DNA of 64,000 nucleotides, from NCBI RefSeq assembly GCF_019649055.1, contig NW_026570325.1:62001-126000 (forward strand). Direction: 5' to 3'. The position numbers were made by a program, and so were the translations under genes. Origin of the DNA: Paramacrobiotus metropolitanus. Its lineage: Eukaryota; Tardigrada; Eutardigrada; Parachela; Macrobiotidae. This document shows, one piece after another, positions 1-12,860 of the stretch. The notes beneath the pieces were generated by a model. That model saw only the letters and a list, made by a program, of their open reading frames with translations. It was not told the origin of the DNA and ran no database searches. How positions within the stretch are numbered: the first letter of the stretch is position 1; each line of letters opens with the position of its first letter.

Positions 1-65
1 TATTTGCATACAATATAAGGCAGAACTTGAGCAGGTGCGCACTAAAAAGTACTTCACGCTTTTAG

Positions 66-678
66 GCCCGGATCCATGCATAATGGAGTGCAATACAACA
101 ACAACTTATTAGTGTACTTTGGGACCTATTTTCCACTGCACGGAAGTCCTGACACTTCCAATCCCGGGGACGTGACATTCGTCGCTTGTTTCGACACCGT
201 AACCCGTAAATGGGATTCGCTTCCAACATTACCCTTTCGCTGGCGCTCGTTTTCTCTGCTGGTCCTCGGAATGCGCATTTGTGTGTTGGGTTGCCGCTCG
301 TGTTCTTCCCTGTGCTCTGTAGATGCAATATGCACGCATGCCGTCCGCCGGTGCATGGGTTTGAACATGGACACTCGAACGTGGGAATATATAGCGGATC
401 TTGTCTTACCCAGGCACTCACACTGTGCCATCACATTGGATGACAAGATGTACATTTGCGGCGGCTGGACACTGGCCAGTGGACGTACTGTTCAAAAGAT
501 GGACATGGAACAATCATCACTATATAATAATCGCGTAAGCCTTAGCGAAATTCCCACTCTGTCGAGTTCGCCAGCCCGATCCACTGAATCAAATTTCCAT
601 GTCAACATATCATTCGATAGCCCTTTGTGTGTAGATTTGCCATCGCAAGTCAGTTTTTATAGAAAAACAAACGTTTGA
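66..678 (+). CDS. Kelch-repeat protein, last exon (5' part outside window)
   Basis: The exon follows a TTTTAG acceptor at 59-65 in phase 2 and runs to a stop at 676-678. Two kelch-like blades are visible: FDTVTRKWDSLPTLP, and a second with MDTRTWEYIADL followed by HCAITLDDKMYICGGW, including the GG pair. The protein lines up blade by blade with the last exon of the kinase-kelch fusion at 8214-10241, and that exon also starts in phase 2. The missing 5' exons probably encode a kinase domain as well, but this is inference because they lie outside the window. The tail after the second blade (about 60 residues) is not recognisable, so the exon may be a decaying copy. An ATG at 76 exists, but homology begins before it, so it is not treated as the start. 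Confidence 0.65.
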
Positions 679-2333
679 AAAAAAACTTCAAAAAACTTTA
701 ACATAGAAAGCCAATAGGAAAAGTTTTGAATCCACCACTGCCAAACTGTCCACCCCACCACTGCCTGGACAGCTAAAACGCGTTTTGGCCAACTTTGCTG
801 ATGGACTGGGGGAAAGTTCTTGAATTAGGAGCACGTACTGTTCCTTAGTCTTGAATGAAATTATGAATTTTTAATCAAAAAATCGCTTAAAAAAATAAAA
901 TTTTCTGGAGTCTTCGAGTATGGAACTGCTCAAATCTGTTCTCAAGGAGCTGTCGTTCGCAGTGGTTCGACCAGTTTATAGCTGCAACTTTTCCACGGGC
1001 GGTTGCCATTGGTAGTGATTTGTCATTGAAGGAAAAATTAACTACGGTATGTACGACTTGCAGCTCGCAAGTTGCGAGTACTGCTTTCCGTAGAAAATGA
1101 TGTCCGACAAAGGCGGTATTGCAAGTTTGGGCTGATTTAAAGGATAGCAATTAGCAAGCTGGCTGCTGCATATCGGCCATGTCGACATGAGCTTAGTAGA
1201 TGTGTAACAGCTACTGCAGGGTAATAGCAAACGATAAGTTTTCTTATTTCGGTGATTGCTTAGCGATCGTTCGTGAGGCTTCATTATTGAGAGCGAGAGA
1301 TTCTGGGAAACTCGAAATAATTTCGTCGCTTTTTCATAGAAGGCGGAGCCGCAGGCGACGCCGAGCTGCGGCGCGAGCGGAGCTCGCGGAGCAGCAAGCG
1401 AGGCAAGCGGCTTCACATTTCCGGCATAATAAGCGATGAACAAAATATTACAGTAGTTTGAAATGGCTGTTTGTTTTTCGAAAAAAGTAAGTTACCAATA
1501 GTCGCGGACCAGAAGGCGGGGCGAACCTGCCTTATCATAACAATATTTGGAAATGACTATTTATTTTTTTTGCAAAGTAATTTACCATCAGCTGAACTGA
1601 GAACAAAAAGCAACAGGGAATTAACTGATTGATGCATACTGTGATTGTAAAACAGGAGTTTTGGATTCAATGACAACCAGTGTGTCCGGACTGCAAAGCT
1701 AACGGTAAACTGAAATTTTAAAAAAGCGCGATGGTTAAAATGAGCGGGGAACATAAGTTTTACTTAAATTAAACACCTACTATTTTACAATTGGGCTAAA
1801 ACTTTGAATGACTGTGATTTACCATTATGGTGCGAAGGATTTGTTCTGGAACCGAACTGAAGCCGGTCCCGTTCCGGGAAGAAAACTTGAAAAAATTCAT
1901 ATAGTCATGTCTAAGGTTGTCCTAGCAGTCGACGGTTTGAAAAAAGAACCAGTGGTGGCAGCATACTATCATCAGTTCTTAAAACGGCTATTGTTGACTA
2001 CGCATAGTCTATAGCCGAAGTCTTTGCCAATGAATGTCAATGATGTTTTAATAGGCAACAGCCAATGCACATATCGGTATGCTTTTACATGTTTACACTA
2101 ATTAAAATGAATAAATTTTAAAAATTGAAAAAACCCCCATGGCAATGAACGGCAGTGATAACAGTTAATTCAACTTAATTGCAATTCTATGATTTCCTGA
2201 TAAGACTTATAAATCTAAGTCTATAAGACTTAGATTTATAAGATAACTATTATTTTTTGCACTAAATAATTCTTCTCTTATTTATTCCGCGCAATTTGCG
2301 CGGGGTCTACTAGTACGATAGTAAAACCGGCCA
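679..2333. other. Intergenic, no gene recognised
   Basis: Only short ORFs with no recognisable motif are present. There is a short GC-rich stretch near 1340-1410 and a perfect hairpin at 2206-2242, listed separately. Confidence 0.5.
2206..2242. repeat. Perfect hairpin, 15-bp arms, 7-nt loop
   Basis: CTTATAAATCTAAGT (2206-2220) is followed by a 7-base loop and its exact reverse complement at 2228-2242. It is AT-rich and lies outside any gene. It is one of about a dozen short-loop palindromes in this window. Confidence 0.9.
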
Positions 2334-2612
2334 ATGGCAACGGTAGAACTTAACTTGCTGGACAAGGATGACCAGCGACCACCAGTGTTTTGTATCAAAG
2401 GAACTTTTGAGAGGCAAACTAAGACGTCTACTACGCAGACCGAACAGCGCGATATCATACGTTCGGATATACAGGCGCATGAAGGGGATGTCGATATGAT
2501 CAAGGAAGAAAGTGCATCACAACCGAACCAGCATGTGGACAAAATGGAGACCATTGCAGAAAACAGTAATATGGTTTCTCAAGGCGATGACATTCCAGCG
2601 GTGGATTTGTAA
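2334..2612 (+). CDS. Possible small acidic hypothetical protein
   Basis: This is a 92-residue ORF rich in D, E, Q, S and T (for example KTSTTQTEQRDIIRSD), with no hydrophobic segment and no known domain. The composition looks more protein-like than the neighbouring random ORFs. It could be a small gene, a terminal exon, or chance. No clear splice partner was found. Confidence 0.25.
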   Translation: MATVELNLLDKDDQRPPVFCIKGTFERQTKTSTTQTEQRDIIRSDIQAHEGDVDMIKEESASQPNQHVDKMETIAENSNMVSQGDDIPAVDL

Positions 2613-4082
2613 AAGAAGGATCGTAGGCGGAGCGCTGCTCAAAACCTGCAAAAGTTGGGATGTTTCCCTTAGAGACAATATACAGTACTTTGTATTATTG
2701 CGATGGCATTTAAATATATTGTAGTATTCTTTTAAAATGTGCTCTTCGTACATGGGTATCTGAATAAGTTACTTTACTCATCACTTACACTCACTTCTCT
2801 GCCTACTGCTCCTAATAACCGGCACTTTTTCCATTTTCGACAGTTTCTTATAGTCGCCGTATTCGTTTATCCTGCTGCCATAAAACCTGAGTGCTGACTG
2901 CTGAGCGCGTCTAAATAAGAACTTTTCCAGCTTTTGGCTTTGAGAAGCCGGGAGAAACGCGCTCTGGTTCGCTGCCGGGAGAAATATATCGCTGCACCAT
3001 TGCTACTGTTGGTGACAGTGCCGCGGCAGCTATGGGCACTTTGCCACGTGTAAACCGCAGGATAACATTTTATATATGGTAATGGTTGTTTTAGTTTACC
3101 TTTTGATACAAATTTAGAGCTGTAATGTCTGGTTGTACCGACGAAGATCGTGAAGTAAAGCCGTTGTAACATTATCTATTTGATAATTAATTTTCTGAAC
3201 GAGCGAGCGAGCGAGCGTCTGAACTGCACTTGCGAATCCGTACTTCATGCGTCCTACTACCCGAGTGGTTTTCCACAGTAAAATACTAACACATATCGGT
3301 GACCTTTCGTTCTTTTGTTTCACTTAAGCCATACCGCCTCGTGCAGCGGCTGGATTAAGCCACGCACATTGAGTAGCGATATCAGCATAACAAACGCGGT
3401 TCAACTTATCGTCACATAGGCCAACGGCACCGCCGTTAAAAAAGGCAGTGACGGCATAAACACTCCTAATTCAGGAGCACCCAAGACATAACCTCCATCC
3501 AACAATTTAAACTCGTCGATTTTACTGCAGTTTTAATCGCAGTTGGAGTTGCGCACCCGTTGTCATAACGGTACATTTAGAGTTTAACTACTGTACTTAA
3601 CTATGTTTCTATGGTGGCTATTTCCTACGACCCGTGTAATCTCGATTCGTTCGAACGATTCATGCAACCTCTTTATTAAAGATATTACGTGAATCGTTCG
3701 CTGTTGACATGCCGCATTTTTCAATTGTGCGGTCTTTTGGTCAAAGAACATTGATGATTTCGGAGTAGATCGAGCATTTTTTGCAACACGGTAATATTAA
3801 CAATTCGTCCGCTGAGCTACATAACGATACCGATACATATGTGTGTCCAACAAAAAATTGTTACCCTTGCAACAGAACAGGAGTAAAAACCTTTAAAAAT
3901 GTAAGCTGGCAGTAAAAGAATCTTGAAGATTTAAAGCTGGCACCCTAAATAAACCATCCACAGTACTAATTATCAGTTATCCAGATTTTCTGTCGTGGGT
4001 ACCACAATTTTAGTCGTCAAAGTCAGAAACCAAGCACGGACCAGATAATCAACTATTTGGGTGTGCAGTTTGACATCCAGCC
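2613..4082. other. Intergenic, no gene recognised
   Basis: No coding signal was found. A short GAGC/GCGA microsatellite lies at about 3199-3217. The stretch ends at the 3' side of the F-box-like gene on the minus strand. Confidence 0.5.
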
Positions 4083-6617
4083 TCATTCTTTGTAACATCC
4101 GTCGAGTATGTGCACAGTCAGCTGTCTCAGCATGGAGGTGTCCAATTCTCTTAGATCAGCGGCATCCCAGTTCTGTGGATTACCATCCGGACGGTGACTA
4201 TTCAGCCTATAACCAATATTACATTTCGTAAGGTCCAGTTTTTAACCTTTTTATACGATAGAATCAAGTGTGCATATCATGATACCCACATTTTGAGGAG
4301 CACTCGAATTCCGGCCCACTCGTCAGGATAAGCCAACTTCTGCACCCAGCCGGCGTGTTTAGCCGTGACCTTATCATACGTCTGTTGACAAATGATCGGA
4401 CAGTTGTCGTTTACTGCAGCTACAAAATGACGAACATGCTCAGCAACCGCTTCGCTCGAACGAAAACATAGTACCGGGACAACCACTTCCAGCCGAGGAC
4501 GATCTATCATCGGCCAATCCCGTACTCCTCGTCGTGGAGGCGAACTGACAGAGGGCAATACGAAGTCCACCAGTCTGTGGAGGGTCGTTGGATCAGACGC
4601 GGTGTATCTGTAATTTATCATCAGCAGCTGCTCACACACGGGCATTATCGTGCACCACCCAGTGTATGCAAATCTCCCTTGACCGTTATTCTGGCTCAGA
4701 CCCAAGAACTCGGGTAGATCATCTCCTTTATCCCAGGCGTTCTTGGCGATGATAGTTTGCAGACGCAGGCCCTTCGCTTTCAATACGGTCCTCAGTGGGC
4801 ACAGTCTGAATACTACCGACTGCGTGTATTCTTCATCATTGCGCCCTTGGTCAATCAACGCCACAGTACGCGTGTTTTGGGTAATACTACGGTCTAGCAT
4901 CGTTACAAATCTGTATTGAAAGTTGTTCCTCTCTATGGGGAAGTCAATATTTCTGGGTTCCTTGACGTACAGCGGACGGATGTCGATGACAATATGCCGG
5001 CTGCTAACTTTGTCCCCCAATAGCAGCCACCAAAGCTTGCACACCCTGGTAAATTATAATGATTACCATACCCTAACGCAGTATGTAAGGTAAACGCTAT
5101 TTAATTCCGGAAAAACTACTGCGGCATAATAAGAATTTTTCCAGGCGAATATTACTGGTTGACCTCGAAGTTCTATTCAGCATGTAGTTTCTCAGATTAG
5201 AAACATCATCATGAAAGATTATCCTACCGGCTTGTTTGTATCTGCGTAGTGATGTCCAAAGAGTGCAGAACAGAAGCCACGATCGGACGAAGTAGGTGAC
5301 TGATGGGCGTCTCATCGGCGTCTGAAAGTGAGTGTAGTCAATTTAACTGGAAAATGTCAAGGAAAATATACAGACACTTAACCCTATACGCAGTTTCGAT
5401 AATCAACAGCAAAAGAGTATGTAAAAACATAAAATATCATAGTTCATTATACTTCTGTGTATGATAATTATGATAAGTATCCGGCATAAGCATAAGCTAC
5501 AATGTAGGACGAAATGGTCGCATAGCCCCATACCCAGCATTCTGTACGCAAGCGGTGCGGTGCACTTGTACGAACCGGATATTTTTAACTTAGTCGTACA
5601 GTGCACTGCGCTGCATTCGTACTGAATGTGGATATTTTGGGTATGCGACCATTAATTTTTGTCCTAAGCTCGTATGTGGTCTCAAAGTTAAGTAGTACAT
5701 ACATGTACGGCTGTACATAGTTCATAATATTCATATCACTCACCCAGCCGGAAAGTATAAATTTCACAGTCGCTAATAACATCTCTGGGTGATTGTCTCG
5801 CCGTTTGCTCAGTAATACAGCACTGGCACGCTTCCTTTAAAGAATCTGCATTCCATAAAAAACTACGCCCAGCTGGATAATCGTGCACTTCGGCACAAAC
5901 AAAAGTAACCGCTTCTACGCCCAGCCGCACAAACATCCGACAACCGACATCAAAAGTAAACATGGCATCTTGGTGGTGCTGGTGCGCTCCGGCACAGAGA
6001 AACAGGAAACACATCATATTAGCATGTCTTGTGAACTGTGTGCAGTTTCCACAAGGATGGCCAGCACTGCTAAACGCTATCCGGCACGTGTTCGCCAGAA
6101 ATTTTGGCATGAAATTTGCACTATACAATAAATGTGCTTGGCTAAAACTGACAACATGCTTCCGGTAGACGAATCCATTTAGTTTTCCGAAGAAACTTGG
6201 TTCAATTGCAGGCGTCGGCAAATGGTCGGCAAGCTGAGTTTTGTCGACCATACGCAAGCCCGCCGAACGCGGATCATCCAGCTGCACAACGAGAAACATC
6301 TCGCCTAGACTATGGATGACGGTACCCGGTCGGAAGACCATCGGTTCGTCATCGCTGTCCCGCACTGCCACCTGCACGGATGTATTTAGATATGGTTTCA
6401 AACCGTGGAAAAAGTGGTGGGGCCATATATGTTTTGAGGGAATCCATTGTGCTGAGATTGCCCTGGCATCGAAGTCAACGAAAAAGCTGTCGCCGTCAAT
6501 ATCCTGAACGTATCCCAGCCACCATTGGCCGCTGTCGCGCTGCACAAGCACCGTGTTCCCGTAGTTGACCTCGCGTGATCCCGAATGCAGCTCGCGAAAG
6601 AATCGGCCGGAAATCAT
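4083..6617 (-). CDS. Tudor-like/F-box-like protein, intact copy (615 aa)
   Basis: Four exons: 6617-5744, 5321-5228, 5045-4290 and 4206-4083, with intron phases 1, 2, 2 and GT/AG borders. The joined frame is open for 615 codons. Residues about 18-65 form a Tudor/Agenet-like module (NTVLVQRDSGQWWLGYVQDI, then FFVDFD). A Cys/His-rich stretch follows (GHPCGNC, DVGCRMFVRLG). Residues about 292-332 form an F-box-like motif (IVASVLHSLDITTQIQTSR, then VCKLWWLLL) split by intron 2. The rest is about 280 residues of alternating short hydrophobic strands, possibly LRR-like, ending in LDGCYKE. F-box proteins normally bind Skp1 in SCF ubiquitin ligases and Tudor folds often bind methylated residues; a role as substrate adaptor is inference. 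The ATG at 6617 matches the start of the paralogues (M-x-x-GRxF); an upstream in-frame ATG at 6752 exists but is not conserved. Confidence 0.8.
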
Positions 6618-8213
6618 TTTGTCGCCAACAAGACCTGATCGGTTACGAACCGGATGATGGAGCCTACTGAAATGAACACGGATAAACATAAATACAACTG
6701 TGTGAGTTGGAACTCTTAAAGAAAAGTACTTACTAGTTACTAATATTACCATACGAGTTATTCTGTAATCACGGCATTCGGTCCCGACTCACGTATTCGA
6801 GGCAAATAATAACTTTAGTAATGTCTTTAATAACTTTAATTCGAGTGAATGCAGGAAAAAATTATGATAACGATTCTGGAAATATTGTAATGGGTCGCAA
6901 GAGCACTCGTACCAAAGGACAGTGCACCGCAGATAACTTTCGAGTTTTGTATAATATGATATCTGACAGAATAGTTTCTCAGCCTAATTCACCGTAAATT
7001 TATCGGGAATGCCCAATGGCTGACACTGAGTGAGGTTGTGTGCTTTTCTGCTTGACTACGAGTACTGTTTGACTTGGTATCAGAACTAGCCCCATTCTGC
7101 CGTTTTGACCTGCTTTTGTTTAGTCTTGCCCTGCCACGATGATTCAGGAGACAGGAAAAACCGGATCTAAAATCAGTACGAGGATACTGTTATATGAATT
7201 TCGTTTTAGTACTCAGTATGTACTTGTATGTGATGCTTATTAAAAGTTTTAACGGTTTTAGAAGGACTGTCCACTATTGTTCTCGCTTGGCTGACCCCGC
7301 AGAGTCACTCGCCTGTATTATTTTATTATTAATTTTTAGCAGCATTTAGCCTACACTTCATGGTGAAATTTAATCTGATTTTTATGCTCCTTCTGCATTA
7401 TTAACACGCCAGAGCGGATTAAGGTTTTCACCAATCTTCTTTTAAAAATGATTAAACTTTGTGATGCAACCACACTACAGATACGCTAGCGGCTTACAGA
7501 AAAAGATAAGTATAGATTTTACTGTGTTTATCTGTTTGTATAAGAATAATCTGCAATTAGTAGGGATAATCCGTATCAGAAGGTCACATTCTCAGGCAGA
7601 ACTGACCGTTTCTAGCAATGTCGGCATCACGTTTCACGAACGACAAAAAAGGGTCCTCTACACATGCCGCATCGGATCTGAGCGCATACAACCCGAGTAT
7701 CATTCAAGTAAATATAAAACACAGTTAACCTTGTGATGCTGTTTGATTATTGGTCATGTACAGAGCATGTCCCAGATCAACAATAAATGGGTTTATTAAC
7801 AGTAATTAAATTCTTAAAGTACGAATGCAAGACGATGCCACGCATCAGCATGTCAAGCGGAAGTATTGTAAAAGTTCACGAAGGCAAAACAACAAGAGAC
7901 AAAACTGACACTAAGAGGGAAGCACTTCAGGAAATCTGAGCATCAAGTGCTCTTTTGCTCTTTACCACTCATCAGACCATCCGGGACTCCTAAACTAGGA
8001 TTCGAAAACTGGCAAAATGTAGTAGGTAGGGCAGCATAACCTGTTGCAATTAAAGTATAAGTGAACTAACAAACTTTTCAAAAAAAGGTTACATTCATCA
8101 TATTATCTGGAAGGATTTCTTAAAAGGGTCAAATCCTAAGGTTCTTCCATACGCTTGGTTTCTACTTAACTTACAACCAACATAGAAAGCGCGATTCAGC
8201 CAGCTAGTGTGTA
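6618..8213. other. Intergenic, no gene recognised
   Basis: An ORF at 7461-7736 shows no motif. No repeat structure was noticed. The stretch separates the F-box-like gene from the kinase-kelch gene, both on the minus strand. Confidence 0.5.
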
Positions 8214-10241
8214 TCACATGAGGTCGAAATCCAGATTCAGTGAGACTGCAGTAATTACAATCTCAGCATCTTTAAAAGCAGCTGTCCAGTCCAGAAAAAC
8301 CTGACTCTCGTTTTCCCGCAGACTAACCAACACCCATCCTGTTTCGCATTTCGTATCGCAAAACTCTATTGTGATTGCACACTCCCCTGCAGTATGTCTG
8401 CCGCCACAGATATACATTTTATCCTTGATAACGCAAGCAGCATGCTGGGATCTCGGTTGCCGAAATTGTTCAAACTTCTCCCAGTTAGCAGTTGCCAAGT
8501 TAAAACGAATGCAATCAGCCGTTGGAATTAGCGCAGCGTCCTGGAGAACTTTCCCGCCCAGAATGTACAAATACCCGTTCACGACTGCCATTGCAAATTC
8601 CCATCGGCATTGCGGCAAAGCGGGTAAGGATTCCCAGTCGTTGGTCACCGAATCGAATCGGTACAGGTGGCTCAATGTGGCACAAAATATTTGTTCACCA
8701 TATGCTACGACTGCCTCAACAGAGAAGCAGATGCTGCAACCGAAAAAAGCCACATTAAAATTAACTGCACTTCTAACGTAAAACTTTACAACGAACTTTT
8801 ATGCGTACTCAGTTAATGATGGGGGATTCTTGAGGTTTACAATACTGCCCGTAGAAACGTCCATCCTCTTAAGAAATTTTGCATCGTCCCAAAAATACAA
8901 TTTGCGATTGACCGCAATTGGGAATTTGTATCGCATCCTCGAGGAAGGCACTAAAGTACGCCATGTTCCCTGAGCGATATTCCAAAAGTGAAGTTTTGTG
9001 TTTGCGTCCTCAGTGTTATTAATGCATTCTCTGAAAATTATTTCCTTTTCGGTTCCCGTTAACTGCAAATAATGAGCGGAAAGCGAACCTGATAAAGCAG
9101 GTGCATTAAGGACTTTCTGAGTATTTAAAGATTTAGTCTGTGGATCGAATATCAATACTTTGCTGATATGATATCTGCCACAGGGAATGAATACCAGAAC
9201 TTCTTTTTTTGTAAGCGTTGACTCCTGCAGCAGAGAATCTGCGGATATTCTGTTCGCAGCAACCGGTGCTAAGCATTTTCCAATGAGATCGGCTAAATTT
9301 CTTTCAATATTGTCTCTTACATGTGGCACGTAACCGTCGATAATCAGGGTGGCATACTGGTGATGGGGAAGATCACTTCCAACGTCCACAATAATTTTTT
9401 CCTTTATGAGCTGTTTTATCGGTATACTGTGCAAAGTCTCGGCCATTTCCAGAATTACACAACCCAAACTCCAAATATCAGTTTTCCGTCCTGGTGCCTC
9501 TTTAGAAATTTGAGAGAATTTCTTTATCATTTCGGGTGACATATAGTGCATCGTGCCGCGCAACTGCAAAATATCTTCGGAACAAGTGGCGCTGCTGCGC
9601 ATTTGGATCAGATCATCCAGATCACCGATGAGGAGCTTCTGGCGACGACACTGTAAATTGCTGAGCAATATATTTTCCGGCTTCAAATCTCCATGAATAA
9701 TGCTATTCTGATGCAAAAATTGTAATCCTCGCACGATGTCCTTTATGAAATGGAATACTGTTTCACTGCTGCTCAGTAGCTTTTCGTCTTTTCTAGCTTC
9801 CTTCAAAAAGGACGCAAGATCACCTAGAACGCCATGCGTATGTTAAACAACATGAAGTTAAAGATGGATGTTGTTAGCTTTCATGTCACCGTTATGGTAA
9901 TCCATTGCCAGTTCAACGGTGAGTCCAGCAGAAGCTTTAATGATGGTAACTTTATGATAAACCACAAGATGCTCGTGCGTCAATTCCAGAAGTTTCCGCA
10001 ATCTCCTGACGGCACTCCTCCAGATTTTGTGGTCAGTAGCATCTTCGAAAATAGCCCCAATGTGGATGACTTTGACGGCCACAAAGTCACCTCCCGTGTA
10101 ATCACCACGCTTCGCAACCTTGGCCTTGTAAATAACACCAAATGTACCCCTTCCAATAAAATCTGTGTTAGAGTAGCGATATTGCACATTGCTACCCGTT
10201 TCTTCGATTGTACCGGTATCGCTGGAAAACATGCCTTCCAT
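8214..10241 (-). CDS. Protein kinase-kelch fusion protein (628 aa)
   Basis: Three exons: 10241-9890, 9823-8809 and 8733-8214. The 66-nt and 75-nt introns have GT/AG borders, and splicing gives one 628-codon frame. The N-lobe has a glycine loop GRGTFGVIYKA (residues 30-40) and VAVKVI with Lys57. The C-lobe has HGDLKPEN (Asp162), DLD at 184-186 in place of DFG, MSPE for APE at 211-214, and DIWSLGCVI. Splice 1 restores MDYHNGDLASFL, as expected for the hinge region. From about residue 330 the protein is kelch-like (SLTDICFSV across splice 2, YLYILGGKV, KMYICGGRH). The HRD arginine and the DFG phenylalanine and glycine are replaced, but the catalytic and Mg-binding aspartates and Lys57 remain, so activity is possible. 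Kelch propellers usually bind partner proteins. The substrate is unknown. The start ATG at 10241 is the first in frame before the kinase fold. Confidence 0.88.
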
Positions 10242-11173
10242 TTTATTGTCAGTTAGGAATTTAACACATGAAATTTAATGTGGTCCTGTATAAAAACAAA
10301 ATGTGTGCTTCTAATTTTACTGAACCGCGCACAATAAGCGGTATGCACTGAAAGCTTGAAAGCAAATTAAGCAATAACTGCCGCTCTTCAGATAGCGATA
10401 AGAAAATTGTGTGCAACCGTTTGCCACACTCAAAGAAAACTAAACAGTGCCGTTCAGATAACACGGCTCTGCACTTTGTAGGTTATCTGTGGTGTAATTA
10501 ACTCATAGTCTCCTGGTCTTGTTTCAGACTGTCAAAAAGAGCTCGCGGTCACATAATGACGATGAGTTTCTTGTTAAGAACAGCAAGAAAGAAAATACCC
10601 GGCTCCCCACACGAACGAGACGTTTCTGCACAAACGGTGCTACAGGGAAATAAATTTCGAGAGAATGCGAGCGTGAATATTGTGGGCCATATCTATATCG
10701 ACGTGGTACCAAAAAATTAAGTTTCCTGCTCTCTGCCACAGTACACTGCGAAAAATGCTTATACTTGAACTGGAAACCTCGCTTGGGATTTGCATATTAA
10801 GCGAGTACGCGTTGCGCAGGTGAACAATAATTATGAGATTTATGTATTACGAGTTCCAAGACTAAATGGTGTTGTACCGACGTGTGCGGTATCTGCGGCA
10901 AACCTGTTGCACTCGAAGGAGATACACTTCGTAGAACTTTACGTTATTTTTTCAGTGTTTTTAAGCGATGTAGGTTTTTTATGGTGTGTTTGATTAAAAA
11001 CAAAATTCAGTGTGCAGAGAGTTATCTTTGTTCTATCTAATGCATATGTAACCCAGGCAATGACAATAGTTCTGGCGTTGTAAAAATTGGCGAACTTTAC
11101 TGGTGGTTTTTCCACCTAGCAGACGTTGCCGGGTTAATATGTTGTCAAGGCAATAAGCGCAAATATTTGTCTA
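10242..11173. other. Intergenic, no gene recognised
   Basis: Upstream side of the kinase-kelch gene. Small ORFs at 10261-10464, 10524-10739 and 10790-10993 show no motif. No clear TATA box was seen at the expected distance. Confidence 0.45.
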
Positions 11174-11790
11174 ATTTACTCGAACAGTGGCGTTGATTGA
11201 CAAAAGGCGCAACGATGAAGAATACTACCAGTACTACACGCAATCCCAAGTGTTCCGCCTGTTTCCTCTGAAGACGATTTGTCAAGTAAACGACATACGT
11301 TTGCAAATGATCATTTCCAAGAACGTTAGGGGTAATGGAGAAGCTGTAGTGACTGCTCTACCCGAGTTTCTGGGTTTTTGAAATTATTTTGAAAATCGAA
11401 AATTCTTCTGCAAAGTGCCGTGCGAATTTACTGTATGCCGGTGTGTGAGCAGAGAGTAATCATAAAATACAGCACAACCCAACCGAGGTCTGTAAATTAG
11501 TGCACTTCATACGCAACTCTGCCGATTCTTCCATTAGATATGGTTTGCTAGATTGGCCAAAGGATAACTCGGATGGAAATGACTATTCGCTTCCTGTGTT
11601 TTCGTTCGACGGAATTGGCCGGTGAGCTTGGCGCTCTGTAACAGCGATAAACGACAACTGACAACTATCAGTCAAAAGGCGCAAAGAAAGATCATAGCCG
11701 GGCATGCGCACTTGGGGACAGACCCTGTCGTATCCCGGCGAATGGACCGGTATTCGCGTCCTGCTTCTGTTGTGCGGTATAGATCGTGTT
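11174..11790 (+). pseudogene. Fragment of the Tudor/F-box-like family (exon 3 only)
   Basis: Translation from 11174 gives TRTVALIDKRRNDEEY, then LPEFLGF before a stop, closely matching exon 3 of the 4083-6617 gene (TRTVALIDQGRNDEEY, LPEFLGL). Later pieces in shifted frames match too: MPVCEQ near 11437, EMTIRFLCFRS near 11575, and TLSYPGEWTGIRVLLLL near 11725-11775. No Tudor, F-box or last exon is found nearby. It lies on the opposite strand from all other copies, so it is an inverted, eroded partial duplicate. Confidence 0.8.
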
Positions 11791-12309
11791 GCAAAAGTCG
11801 GAAATTACAAAATGCAAAAATCCACTGTCGGTTGAGTGGTTACCTCCAGCTCCAGGCTCCGGGTCTTAGCCCACAGATCTTGGATGTCGTTGACCTAGTA
11901 CAATAGGACGTTTTTCGTGTTGGGTGTAATTTAAGTACAAACCAAACGTATGGAAGAACCTTAGCGCTTACGATAACCTTAGCAATATTTAATGCTTTTA
12001 AGAAATCCTGCTGGATATAATCAATGTAATTTAATAGTTTTTATACTGCAGCCACTGATTTCTGTCCGTTACGGAACTGCGTTACGAAAGTAACGCCGTG
12101 ACATAGCAACGTGGCAGTGATCACGCAGCTGACCGCTATGACGTCATGGCTGACTCAGGCTGACTGCCGGGTCGCAGTGGAACTGTAGCGATTGATACTG
12201 GCGATTCGTTACGGAATTAATAATTACCGCAAATAACCGCCATGATGTCATTGTTAAGTGTTGTTCTGTTGCGGGCTCGGACGTAAGTTCTTGCTGATAT
12301 AATTTTGAA

Positions 12310-12860
12310 ATGGCTACAGGCACCCCTTTTTGCACCCACGTAGACTTGAGGCACCCCTTTTCGATTAATTAATTCCAGCACCCCGTCGCGCGCGAAAGCT
12401 ATAGGCACCCCCTATTGTCCGCTGCTAAATTTTAAGGTCGAATTTTCTTGACCTTAGAGAATTTCGTCTGCTCGCCGCTGCTGCTGCTCTTCGTTTAACT
12501 TGCCGCCACATTACGCCCCGCAGAGATGGGTTGAAGCCAGAAGAGTGTGCAAACCGCTTGCTGAACGTTTGCCTAAATGATTTGTAAAGGCGGCATGCGT
12601 CCAGGTACTGCATGGCGCAGATCAGTTTATTTTGTCTCATAAGCGATAATATTATGAGACAATTTCTTGGGAACCAAAAAAACTGTCAAAAAATCTTTCT
12701 TACACCTCTGGGAAAAAAATAAAAATGGGCGCCTTCAGTCCGCTGAATAAACCGGTTTCAAGATTCATCTAACAGAAATGGGTGCCTGTAGTAAAACAGG
12801 GTGCAAACGGGGGTGCCTCTAGCAAACAGGGGGGGGGAAGGGTGCCTATAGTCTCACCCT
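12310..12860. mobile_element. Degenerate element with inverted AGGCACCCC-type subrepeats
   Basis: On the left, AGGCACCCC-like words recur near 12318, 12351, 12375 and 12402. On the right, the complement GGGTGCCT recurs near 12780, 12809 and 12839. CTATAGGCACCCC on the left mirrors GGGTGCCTATAG on the right. Ends and target duplication are not clear. No ORF of a transposase was recognised, so it would be non-autonomous. Confidence 0.5.

Noticed and set aside
1042-1443. Minus-strand ORF of 133 codons
   Set aside because: Alanine-rich translation arises from a GC-rich low-complexity patch near 1340-1410; no motif and no splice partner.
9834-10256. Plus-strand ORF of 140 codons
   Set aside because: Antisense to the kinase N-lobe exon, whose glycine loop and VAVK lysine are clear on the other strand.
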